From: Levyella massiliensis
GTDB taxonomy: Bacteria; Bacillota; Clostridia; Tissierellales; Peptoniphilaceae
Direction: 5' to 3'
Length of the DNA stretch: 64,000 nt
NCBI RefSeq assembly: GCF_000308275.2
Contig: NZ_HG529490.1
Span: 337,695 to 401,694, forward strand
Position 1 is the stretch's first letter, and each line of letters starts with the position of its first letter. Under the pieces are notes generated by a model. That model did not search any database, had not been told where the DNA came from, and worked only from the letters and a program-made list of their open reading frames with translations. Shown in pieces: positions 1 to 7,510 of this stretch. The position numbers were made by a program, and so were the translations under genes.

Positions 1-332
<332 letters not shown>

Positions 333-451
333 CAGAAATACCTATTACGATTGGGAAATGGCTAAACAAGCGAATTGCTTGGAAGCTATTTCGACCGCCT
401 AAGATTAGGTGAGTCATTGTTATGGAGAGGACTTGTTCCAACGACAAGTCA

Positions 452-567
452 ATATGGTGACGATAGCGCAGGGGATACACCTGTTCCCATCTCGAACACA
501 GAAGTTAAGCCCTACATCGCCGATGGTACTTGGCTGGAAACGGCCTGGGAGAGTAGGTAGTCGCCAA
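452..567 (+). rRNA. 5S ribosomal RNA
   Basis: About 116 nt. Conserved 5S features are visible: the terminal helix TGGTGAC (454) pairing with GTCGCCA (559-565), the loop C region CCCATCTCGAACACAGAAGT, and GCCGATGGTACTTGG. It follows 23S by about 120 nt with no intervening tRNA, and is followed by a strong terminator, so this is the end of the rRNA operon. Ends are estimated to within a few bases. Confidence 0.95.
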
Positions 568-574
568 TTAAAGG

Positions 575-599
575 AGAGCCCCGGATGGGGCTCTTTTTT
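575..599 (+). terminator. rRNA operon terminator
   Basis: Perfect 7-bp stem GAGCCCC/GGGGCTC with a GGAT loop, followed by eight T residues. It lies 8 bases after the 5S gene. Confidence 0.93.
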
Positions 600-799
600 T
601 ATGCTTTTATACTCGGCTTTGATTCTGCGTAAGGATGTTTCTTCGAGTTTTTAATATTTTCTCTCCGCAGCAGTTTTAGAATTTTTTTGGAATCTTTTTC
701 GAACCTGTTTTTGGCATTCTGTGCTACTTTGCTTTTGAAGTGATGTTGTTTTTAAAACATCGGGCGAATTTAGAACGTTTTTTGGAAAGGTGGCGTGGT

Positions 800-1165
800 A
801 TGACAGATGTAAAGCAGGGCTTTTGTCCGAAGTGCGGTGCCGTTATTTCGCCGGAAGACATTTTTTGCGGCAATTGCGGTCAAAATTTAAAGGAAGCTGT
901 TGAAGTTTCATCTTCTGAGGTTGTAACGGAAACTATTTCTAAGAAGACAGCGCAGCCTATCGACATTTCAACGCCTGTTGCTTCGCCTAAGACGTCGGTT
1001 TCTTCGAACGCCACGAACTTTTCAGTGGCTTCACAGCCTGTTACGTCTATAACCTCCCAAGAAGCTATTAATGAATTGCGTAAGTTTAAACAACTTTGGG
1101 ATGAAGGCATTTTGACAGAGGAAGAATTTAAGACGCAAAAGGCAAAATTACTGCCCTATCTGTAG
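800..1165 (+). CDS. zinc-ribbon and SHOCT-domain protein
   Basis: 121 aa if started at the ATG at 800, which has an AAAGG site (786-790) at proper distance; an upstream ATG at 740 in the same frame lacks one. Residues 9-30 form a double-CxxC zinc ribbon (CPKCG ... CGNCG). A Ser/Thr-rich low-complexity linker follows, and the last ~35 residues are a SHOCT-like short helical domain (INELRKFKQLWDEGILTEEE) commonly found at the C terminus of bacterial proteins and thought to mediate oligomerisation. There is no membrane segment, so it is probably cytosolic. First gene of a tight four-gene set (13-nt gap to the next). The two following genes carry the same modules separately (SHOCT-like tail in 1179, zinc ribbon in 2139), suggesting that the products interact. 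Function unknown. Confidence 0.85.
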   Translation: MTDVKQGFCPKCGAVISPEDIFCGNCGQNLKEAVEVSSSEVVTETISKKTAQPIDISTPVASPKTSVSSNATNFSVASQPVTSITSQEAINELRKFKQLWDEGILTEEEFKTQKAKLLPYL

Positions 1166-1178
1166 AGGGAGATGAAAG

Positions 1179-2129
1179 ATGAAGAATCCATATAAGGATA
1201 ATACTTATTTGAAGTCGGTTTCGACCTTATGTTTGGCGCTGATTGTACTTTCTGTCGTTTCAATAATTATAATAGGCATATTAGCCGTATCATCTTCATT
1301 AGGCGCTTATGTCACGCCGTACATTGTTCCTATGGTTCTTTCTTACGTCATACCTTTTTCTGTAGTTGCCATTTTGTGGCTTTTATTGCGCAAGGGTAAG
1401 CCGACAGGCATCGGCATACTTTACCTGCTCAATGCTCTCCTTTGTTTAGGATCTTTTTTATTCGGTGGATTCAAGCTTACGGATCTTCTTCAAGGTGTCG
1501 CGGCACTTTTTTTGTCGATTATGCTACTGCGCTGGATTAGTTATCAAGGAGCTCTCAGCATTTGGTGGGTGCCTTTTACCGCCCTTTTGGCCAGCGATGC
1601 ACTAACAATTGCTTCTTTATTACCGTATGCGGGAATGCTGTCTTTCGCTTCCGACTACATGGCGATCCTAGTATTCGGGCTTATTTATCTTTTTGTAGTA
1701 GGGATCATTCAACTATATATTTATTACGGTTTAGGGCGATGGTGGCAAGCGGTATCCGTTTTTGAAATTAATAACGCTGAAAACGGCGAATCGTTGCCAT
1801 TTATTCAAAACGATAACACAACACAAGTGGGAAAAAACCTTCAAGCGGGGAAGAGCGTTGCAACTGGAAAAGGCAAGCATTTTGACACTCCCTTCAACCT
1901 TTCACCTGTTCGCGATGCCCTTTCGCAATGGAAGGAATCCGGACTCAATGCCCTGAATAAGACCATAAAACAGGAAGAGATTATCGATAAACCAAAACTC
2001 ATGCATCCGGCAGATCGTGTACGAGAAGCGCGGGCATTATTTGATGAAGAGATATTGACAGCAAAAGAATATGAAAAGGCGAAAGAGAAAATTTTGAATT
2101 CTTATGAACCATCGGATTACATCCGTTGA
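1179..2129 (+). CDS. multi-pass membrane protein with SHOCT-like tail
   Basis: 316 aa. The ATG at 1179 follows AGAGGGAG; an ATG at 1172 is out of frame. Residues ~15-190 contain about six hydrophobic helices. The rest is a soluble cytoplasmic tail, whose last ~35 residues (PADRVREARALFDEEILTAK) resemble the SHOCT domain of the preceding gene. No catalytic motif is recognised. It lies 13 nt after the zinc-ribbon gene and 9 nt before the VWA-lectin gene, so co-transcription is very likely. Function unknown; a membrane partner for the neighbouring zinc-ribbon proteins is an inference. Confidence 0.82.
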   Translation: MKNPYKDNTYLKSVSTLCLALIVLSVVSIIIIGILAVSSSLGAYVTPYIVPMVLSYVIPFSVVAILWLLLRKGKPTGIGILYLLNALLCLGSFLFGGFKLTDLLQGVAALFLSIMLLRWISYQGALSIWWVPFTALLASDALTIASLLPYAGMLSFASDYMAILVFGLIYLFVVGIIQLYIYYGLGRWWQAVSVFEINNAENGESLPFIQNDNTTQVGKNLQAGKSVATGKGKHFDTPFNLSPVRDALSQWKESGLNALNKTIKQEEIIDKPKLMHPADRVREARALFDEEILTAKEYEKAKEKILNSYEPSDYIR

Positions 2130-2138
2130 GGAGGGACT

Positions 2139-3791
2139 ATGTTTTGCAAACATTGTGGTGCTCCTCTGAATGAGAAGCAAAAATTTTGTCCGCGTTGCGG
2201 TACACCCGTGCCCCCAAAAGTGGCATCGGAACCCCAAGATAAAAACAACGATTCAGTGGCTGTTTTTCCGATCTTTGCAGTGATTGCGGTAGGGATTCTC
2301 TCAGTGATTCTCATCCTGTATTATGCCGGCGTATTAAACACCATTAGTTCTCCCTTTAAGAACAAAAATTCTGAGGCGGGAGGAAACAATGCTTTTGGCT
2401 TAAACGCGACATGGTCTGCGGATCAACTGAAAGATTATCAGTCCATCTACCAAGCTTTGGGACAAGCCGCGGGAACATGGGATATGAAATTGATTTCTAC
2501 CGATGTCAGTCAATACCCGTTAGTGAAATTGTATGTGTCCATTCGCGATCAGAACGACCAAGATGTGGTGCTCGAATCCCCGACAGCGGGCATTCGAGAA
2601 TGCATCGGTAGCGGCAAAGAAATAGAACGCACGGTACGCAATATTCAACAAATCAATCAAAAAGAAGGTATCGGTTTTGAATTGCTGATGGATAAATCCG
2701 AAAGCATGACTGATGAATTAAGCGAAATGCAGCGCATTCTCGATGACTTTGTAAATTCCTTAGATTTTTCGGTCGGCGACAAGGCAGAATTGATCTCTTT
2801 TGATACGTATCTGATGTACATGACCACCTTAACCGGGGATCCTTCTCTGTTACACGGCGGCATACGCAACATGACGGCCTATGGGAGAACGGCGCTCTAC
2901 GATGCGCTATACACGGGCGTTCAGAATGCGGCAGCCCGTCCGGGAGCCAACTGTGTCATTTGCTTTACGGATGGCATCGAAAACGCCAGCTCGCACTCCT
3001 TGGACGAGGTAATTTCATTAGCAAAAAAGCTTAATGTGCCTGTGTATCTGATTGGTACGAGCGAAGCGGATGCGAATACGCTCAATGAAATAGCTACGGC
3101 AACCAACGGCCACTGCTGGACGATTGATCAACTGCCGGATATGAAGGAGATTTTGAATACGATTTCGCAGGATCAAAGAAATCTCTATACGGTGGAGTAC
3201 GAGTCCGTCAAAGATGCGGATGCTTTCTCGGAACGATCGATTTCTTTAGCAGTGGTGGATGCTGCAAAAGGCAAGGCCTCCGGCAATAACGGAAACAAAA
3301 ATGGTGGGGGAAAATCTCCGATGGGCGCTTCGTTTCAAATGGTACATTTCACACCCGCCAAAAAGCAGGAAGTCGTGAAACATAATAGTCGCTATGAAAT
3401 CATTCGAGGCGACTTTACTTGGACAGAGGCCAATGACGCCGCCCGGGCACGGGGAGGGCATCTAGCAACGATCACTTCGCAGAGTGAAATGGACACTTGT
3501 ACGCAGTTGGCCGATAAAGAAGGCATTCGTTATTTGTGGATCGGCGGATATACATCGGTGCGCAATGGCAGCGCATTCGGACATTGGATTACCGGCGAAC
3601 CCTTTGACTATGCGGTATGGTATCCGGGCGAGCCGTCACGTAACGATCTGGACGGGACGCCGGAATTCTATCTGATGCTTTGGAAGATTAAGGATGTTTG
3701 GTCGTGGAATGATCAACGCGATCAAGTCACTTCTGCCGGCGATGCCTATATGGCTGGAAAGATGGGCTATCTGTGTGAATATGAACAGTAA
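2139..3791 (+). CDS. zinc ribbon - TM - VWA - C-type lectin protein
   Basis: 550 aa with an unusual domain chain. Residues 1-24: zinc ribbon with Cys 3, 6, 17 and 20 (CKHCG, CPRCG). Residues 41-66: single membrane helix. Residues ~176-350: von Willebrand factor A domain with a complete MIDAS metal site: DKSES (D185), Thr in GRTALYDAL (~251) and FTDG (~D277). A Gly/Asn/Lys-rich linker follows at ~380-395. Residues ~419-550: C-type lectin-like domain (WTEANDAARARGGHLATITS, LWIGGY, a GEPSRND loop in place of EPN, WSWND, final YLCEYE). Topology should place the zinc ribbon inside and VWA plus lectin outside. It probably binds extracellular protein or glycan. RBS GAGGAGGG is at 2127-2135. Confidence 0.88.
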   Translation: MFCKHCGAPLNEKQKFCPRCGTPVPPKVASEPQDKNNDSVAVFPIFAVIAVGILSVILILYYAGVLNTISSPFKNKNSEAGGNNAFGLNATWSADQLKDYQSIYQALGQAAGTWDMKLISTDVSQYPLVKLYVSIRDQNDQDVVLESPTAGIRECIGSGKEIERTVRNIQQINQKEGIGFELLMDKSESMTDELSEMQRILDDFVNSLDFSVGDKAELISFDTYLMYMTTLTGDPSLLHGGIRNMTAYGRTALYDALYTGVQNAAARPGANCVICFTDGIENASSHSLDEVISLAKKLNVPVYLIGTSEADANTLNEIATATNGHCWTIDQLPDMKEILNTISQDQRNLYTVEYESVKDADAFSERSISLAVVDAAKGKASGNNGNKNGGGKSPMGASFQMVHFTPAKKQEVVKHNSRYEIIRGDFTWTEANDAARARGGHLATITSQSEMDTCTQLADKEGIRYLWIGGYTSVRNGSAFGHWITGEPFDYAVWYPGEPSRNDLDGTPEFYLMLWKIKDVWSWNDQRDQVTSAGDAYMAGKMGYLCEYEQ

Positions 3792-5031
3792 ATGGTGGCG
3801 ATGGGTTTCGCTTGCCCTATTGCTTTGCCTTACCTTTGTTGTTACATCTTGCGACAATGCGGCAAAAACCGAGGAGAAAGGTATCGAGCAAGGCCTATCG
3901 CACCAGCAGGAGGAGAATCTGAATGATACCTCGCATTCTGCTTTGCCCGTTTTCGATGCTACGCCGGGCGATGCGGATTGGGATGAAAAAGCGGAAGCAT
4001 ATTTGCAGAAACTCACGTTGGAGGAAAAGGCGGCACAGCTGTTTTGCGTGACCCCGGAAGGGTTGACGCATTTTTCCGGAACGGTGGTGCAGGCAGGAGA
4101 GACAACGCAAAAGGCATTTAATCGTTTGCCGGTGGGCGGCATTCTCTATCATCGAGAAAATCTTAAAAATCCAAAACAGACGCAGGAAATGCTGCAGAAG
4201 ATGCAGAGTATCAGTAAAGCCCGCATCGGTTTGTCACTCTTTCTCTGTGTGGACGAAGAAGGTGGTTCGGTCTCTCGCGTTTTCAGTCAGCCGGCATTTT
4301 CCGATACGCCCATCCCACCGATGCGAGAGATCGGTTTTACGAAGGATCCTACGCAAGCCGAAAAAATTGGGACGCAGATCGGCGGAAAATTGCATACGCT
4401 CGGCTTCAATGTCGATTTTGCGCCGGTTGCCGATGTCCTCTCCAATCCTGACAATGCGTTGCTGAAGAGTCGCTCCTTCGGCGCAGATGTGTCCCTGGTG
4501 ACTAAAATGTGTGCGGCATTTTGCCAAGGGTTGGAAAAATCAGATGTTCTTCCTGCCTATAAGCATTTTCCGGGGCACGGCTCCACGTCAGAGGATTCGC
4601 ATTCCAACCGTACGGTTTCACACCGTACGCCGGAAGAACTTCGTCAAACGGATCTCGTTCCGTTTCAGGACGCCATCGCTAAGAACTGTCCCTTTATTAT
4701 GGTCGGCCATGTCAGCTATCCGCAAGCCTTTGGAGAGCAGCCGGCATCGCTCAACAAAAAAGTTATGATGGACTTAGCGCGTAATGAGATGCATTTCCAA
4801 GGCATCTTGATTACCGATGCGATCAATATGGGGGCCATTACCGAAAACTACGACCCGGAAGAAGCAGTGATTTCCGCTCTTCAAGCCGGCGCGGATATGA
4901 TATTGATGCCGGACGATTTGGATAAGGCGGTAAAGGCGGTTGTTCAAGCGGTCAATCATAAACAGATCTCGGAATCACGCCTGGACACTTCGCTTCGACG
5001 CATTCTCCGCGTCAAGACGCAAAGGCTTTAG
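3781..5031 (+). CDS. GH3 lipoprotein, beta-N-acetylhexosaminidase-like
   Basis: 416 aa from ATG 3781, overlapping the preceding gene by 11 nt. A longer same-frame reading from 3694 would run through that gene and is not used. The N terminus is a lipoprotein signal: basic MNSKWWRW, hydrophobic core, lipobox VTSC, so the mature enzyme is membrane-anchored outside the cell. The catalytic body is glycoside hydrolase family 3 of the NagZ type: KHFPGHG (261-267) followed by DSHS, and TDAINMGAI with probable nucleophile Asp346. Such enzymes release N-acetylglucosamine from muropeptides. Last gene of the zinc-ribbon/VWA-lectin operon, which suggests that operon acts at the wall. Confidence 0.9.
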   Translation: MNSKWWRWVSLALLLCLTFVVTSCDNAAKTEEKGIEQGLSHQQEENLNDTSHSALPVFDATPGDADWDEKAEAYLQKLTLEEKAAQLFCVTPEGLTHFSGTVVQAGETTQKAFNRLPVGGILYHRENLKNPKQTQEMLQKMQSISKARIGLSLFLCVDEEGGSVSRVFSQPAFSDTPIPPMREIGFTKDPTQAEKIGTQIGGKLHTLGFNVDFAPVADVLSNPDNALLKSRSFGADVSLVTKMCAAFCQGLEKSDVLPAYKHFPGHGSTSEDSHSNRTVSHRTPEELRQTDLVPFQDAIAKNCPFIMVGHVSYPQAFGEQPASLNKKVMMDLARNEMHFQGILITDAINMGAITENYDPEEAVISALQAGADMILMPDDLDKAVKAVVQAVNHKQISESRLDTSLRRILRVKTQRL

Positions 5032-5042
5032 TGAAAACAGAA

Positions 5043-5092
5043 AAAGAGCATCCGACCCTTTCGCCGAATGCTCTTTGCTGTTGCTTTTTTTT
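5043..5092. terminator. terminator between convergent genes
   Basis: Perfect 9-bp stem AAAGAGCAT (5043-5051) / ATGCTCTTT (5068-5076). On the minus strand it runs straight into TTTTTCTGTTTT, ending the rubrerythrin transcript. On the plus strand a T8 run follows about eight bases later (5085-5092), so it may also stop the GH3 operon. Confidence 0.75.
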
Positions 5093-5095
5093 GAA

Positions 5096-5635
5096 TTAAT
5101 AGTTCTCAGCGGCAATCTCAAAGAATGCTTGCGGATGATGGCATACCGGGCAAACTTCCGGAGCCTTTTCTCCCACGACGATATGTCCGCAGTTGCGGCA
5201 TTCCCAGATCTTAACTTCGCTCTTGGCAAATACTTCTTTTGCTTCCACATTGTGCAGCAATGCGCGATAGCGCTCTTCATGATGCTTTTCAATGGCAGCT
5301 ACCCCACGGAACTGCTCGGCAAGCTCCGGGAAGCCTTCTTCTTCCGCGGTCTTTGCGAAGCCGTCGTACATATCCGTCCACTCGTAATTTTCGCCTGCTG
5401 CAGCATCTGCCAGATTTTGTGCCGTGTCGTTCAAGCCTCCCAGCGCTTTGAACCACAGTTTGGCATGTTCTCTTTCATTGCTTGCTGTCTTCAGAAACAG
5501 CGCTGCAATCTGCTCAAAGCCCTGTTTCTTTGCTTTGGAAGCAAAGTAGGTGTACTTGTTAGTGGCTTGAGACTCCCCAGCAAAAGCCGCCTGTAAGTTT
5601 TTCTCGGTTTGTGTTCCTGCGTATTTATTGGCCAT
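5096..5635 (-). CDS. rbr: rubrerythrin
   Basis: 179 aa, usual family length. The N-terminal four-helix di-iron domain carries Glu ligands and the ExxH pair ([27 protein letters not shown]). The C-terminal rubredoxin-like domain has CRNCG and CPVCH for one FeS4 iron. It reduces hydrogen peroxide in anaerobes and acts in the cytosol. RBS AAGGAG precedes the ATG. Monocistronic: the terminator lies just beyond its stop codon and a tRNA gene lies upstream. Typical of strict or microaerophilic anaerobes. Confidence 0.96.
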   Translation of the reverse strand: MANKYAGTQTEKNLQAAFAGESQATNKYTYFASKAKKQGFEQIAALFLKTASNEREHAKLWFKALGGLNDTAQNLADAAAGENYEWTDMYDGFAKTAEEEGFPELAEQFRGVAAIEKHHEERYRALLHNVEAKEVFAKSEVKIWECRNCGHIVVGEKAPEVCPVCHHPQAFFEIAAENY

Positions 5636-5792
5636 AATTCACTCCTTAAAACATAATGCTTCATTGGTACCGTTCTTATGTACCCAAGTATTTGAAAACA
5701 CAACAAGAAAAGTAAAATTTTCATTCTACACTACGAAAATTAGGTTTATGGAAGTCATGTCGAAAGAAGACGTCAGTAAAGCATATGACATA

Positions 5793-5828
5793 AAAAAGTC
5801 GAACTCGATCACCGAGTTCGACTTTTTT
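5793..5828. terminator. bidirectional terminator (tRNA-Ala side)
   Basis: Perfect 10-bp stem GTCGAACTCG (5798-5807) / CGAGTTCGAC (5813-5822), loop ATCAC, flanked by six A and six T residues. It sits 7 bases past the 3' end of the minus-strand tRNA-Ala and would terminate it. Confidence 0.9.
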
Positions 5829-5835
5829 CTTCAAG

Positions 5836-5908
<73 letters not shown>

Positions 5909-5922
5909 GAGGCGATGAACCT

Positions 5923-5951
5923 ATTATAGCGAAAGGATCTGCATTCGACAA
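5923..5951 (-). promoter_or_regulatory. sigma-A promoter of tRNA-Ala
   Basis: On the minus strand: TTGTCG (-35, 5951-5946), 17-bp spacer, perfect TATAAT (-10, 5928-5923), 15 bases before the tRNA 5' end. The sequence from here to about 6110 shows no gene. Confidence 0.85.
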
Positions 5952-6112
5952 GGGAAAAATCGTAAAAAAGCGATTTTTTCTGAAGTAGAGGCGATGAAAG
6001 GGGCGAAGGGCGTGCCGAATCGGCGGTGGGAGCTAGGAGTGGCTGATAATCGTGTCAAATTGCAGAAGGGGGCATGCAACGCGAGACATCACCATCTTAA
6101 TAATTTCTTTCA

Positions 6113-6141
6113 TTGACCTTCTAAAATCGCTATGGTAAAAG
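6113..6141 (+). promoter_or_regulatory. putative promoter of the D,D-carboxypeptidase
   Basis: TTGACC (6113-6118), 17-bp spacer, TAAAAG (6136-6141), about 30 bases before the start codon. The -35 is good, the -10 moderate. Confidence 0.5.
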
Positions 6142-6171
6142 TGAGTAAAAGAAGAAAAAGGAGCTGGAAAT

Positions 6172-7134
6172 ATGAGAAAAATCAGTAAAAAAGGCCATTC
6201 CTCGAAAAAATGCGCGAATAAGCGATATGTGTTTTGGTGGGCAGCACTCTCTTTATTGATACTGGGCTTTGCTTTTTTTATATGGGCAAAGCAGCCGGAA
6301 AACTTGAGAGAAGTGAAAGATAAAATTCATCATATGACGTGGGAATGGCAGAGTAAGGAGCATGGTGCCTATAATGCCAAGTCCCTACTGGTTATCGATC
6401 GGCAAAGCGATGATGCCTTTATATTAAAGAACGAACACAAACCGCTGCCTCCTGCCAGTTTGGCGAAGCTCTTTACAGTTGAGTATGTTTCGGAACAGGC
6501 GGATCTGAAGCAAAAGGTCCAGGTCACGAAAGCTGCGTTAAGTCATGTCAAGAAAGGTTCATCGGTAGCCCGACTGCAAGCCGGTGAAACCTATACGTTG
6601 CAGGACCTTTTTGCAGCGATGCTCGTACCTTCGGGTAATGATGCGGCCTACGTGGTAGCGGACTATTGGGGCGGAGTAAAGCATCCGAAGGCAAAGACTT
6701 CGAAGGAACGCATCGCTTTATATTTGAAGGACTTAAACGCCTATATCCAAAAACAAGGGTGGAAGAACACGCATCTCTATGATCCGAGTGGTTATGATTA
6801 TGAAGGAACGACCACGGTATCCGAGCTGAAAGATGTCAGCGATTTGCTTTTAAAAAAGAAGTGGTTTCGAAAGATTGTGTCACAGTCGAATTACGCCGTG
6901 ACGCTTAGCGATGGTACGCAGAAGGCATGGAAGAACACGAATCATTTTTTAAATCCCAAGGATCCTAATTATAATCCTGCGGTAAAGGGCATTAAGACGG
7001 GTTCCCTGGATCAAGACTTCAATATCATTGTACTGTTTGAAAAAAACCATAAAGAATATTTGATTCTCAGCATCGGATCGCAGTCGGATGATTCGCGCTA
7101 TGATGACATTAACTACATCTTAAAGTCGATATAG
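6172..7134 (+). CDS. D-alanyl-D-alanine carboxypeptidase (peptidase S11)
   Basis: 320 aa. An N-terminal basic stretch and membrane helix (about 20-40) act as anchor or uncleaved signal, placing the enzyme outside the membrane. The penicillin-binding active site is complete: SLAK (Ser96-Lys99), SGN (154-156), KTG (275-277). It trims the terminal D-Ala from stem peptides and so limits cross-linking. The C-terminal DacA beta domain seen in longer relatives is absent. RBS AAAGGAG precedes ATG. It stands alone, with no terminator visible directly after it. Confidence 0.92.
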   Translation: MRKISKKGHSSKKCANKRYVFWWAALSLLILGFAFFIWAKQPENLREVKDKIHHMTWEWQSKEHGAYNAKSLLVIDRQSDDAFILKNEHKPLPPASLAKLFTVEYVSEQADLKQKVQVTKAALSHVKKGSSVARLQAGETYTLQDLFAAMLVPSGNDAAYVVADYWGGVKHPKAKTSKERIALYLKDLNAYIQKQGWKNTHLYDPSGYDYEGTTTVSELKDVSDLLLKKKWFRKIVSQSNYAVTLSDGTQKAWKNTNHFLNPKDPNYNPAVKGIKTGSLDQDFNIIVLFEKNHKEYLILSIGSQSDDSRYDDINYILKSI

Positions 7135-7165
7135 AGTCTATGTGATTTGAAGAAAGGCGTTTACG

Positions 7166-7306
7166 GTGGTAAAAGACAAAACCTGGAAAAGCCGCCGTAA
7201 TTTGCCCGCGGCGCACCCATATTCCGTGAGCGCTAACCATCCCAAGGTCTACAAAGGCAACCAATTTGATTTATTTAAATCGCGCTTCCTTTCATTGTTT
7301 GGTTGA
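7166..7306 (+). CDS. possible small basic protein (46 aa)
   Basis: GTG-initiated frame preceded by AGAAAGG (7150-7156) at a 9-base spacing, ending in TGA at 7304-7306. The peptide begins VVKDKTWKSRRNLPAAHPYS and ends in FKSRFLSLFG: basic and aromatic-rich, without membrane segment or cysteine. No family is recognised. It could be a real small protein co-transcribed with the carboxypeptidase 31 nt upstream, a decayed gene fragment, or chance. Confidence 0.3.
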   Translation: MVKDKTWKSRRNLPAAHPYSVSANHPKVYKGNQFDLFKSRFLSLFG

Positions 7307-7422
7307 TACTTTCATTGCACAAGAATTCTCTCTTTTTATCTTCTTGGTCTCACATCAATGGTATCTCTATAGATATGCTCATCGAATTCGCCTGACCATT
7401 TCGCGCATAAGATCGGCGATTA

Positions 7423-7431
7423 TGCTATACT
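7423..7431 (+). promoter_or_regulatory. extended -10 promoter of the surface protein
   Basis: TGCTATACT: TG at 7423-7424 plus TATACT, an extended -10 about 80 bases before the start codon. No good -35 is seen at 17 bp. Confidence 0.45.
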
Positions 7432-7510
7432 TGAACTGAAATTTACGGTCATATGACCCTGGTCGAGGAGAGTACGTTTGATAAGTCTGTTGTGAGGGGA
7501 GGAGTTAGAA

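Larger units (their letters stand above)
7135..7510 (+). other. non-coding stretch with one possible micro-ORF
   Basis: 376 bases between the carboxypeptidase and the surface protein. It holds a possible 46-codon ORF (7166-7306, listed separately) and the promoter of the surface protein at its end. No terminator, repeat or RNA family is recognised in 7307-7420. Confidence 0.5.

Noticed and set aside
5909-6112. gene between tRNA-Ala and the carboxypeptidase
   Set aside because: Apart from the tRNA promoter no frame with start signals is seen; nothing recognised in about 160 bases.
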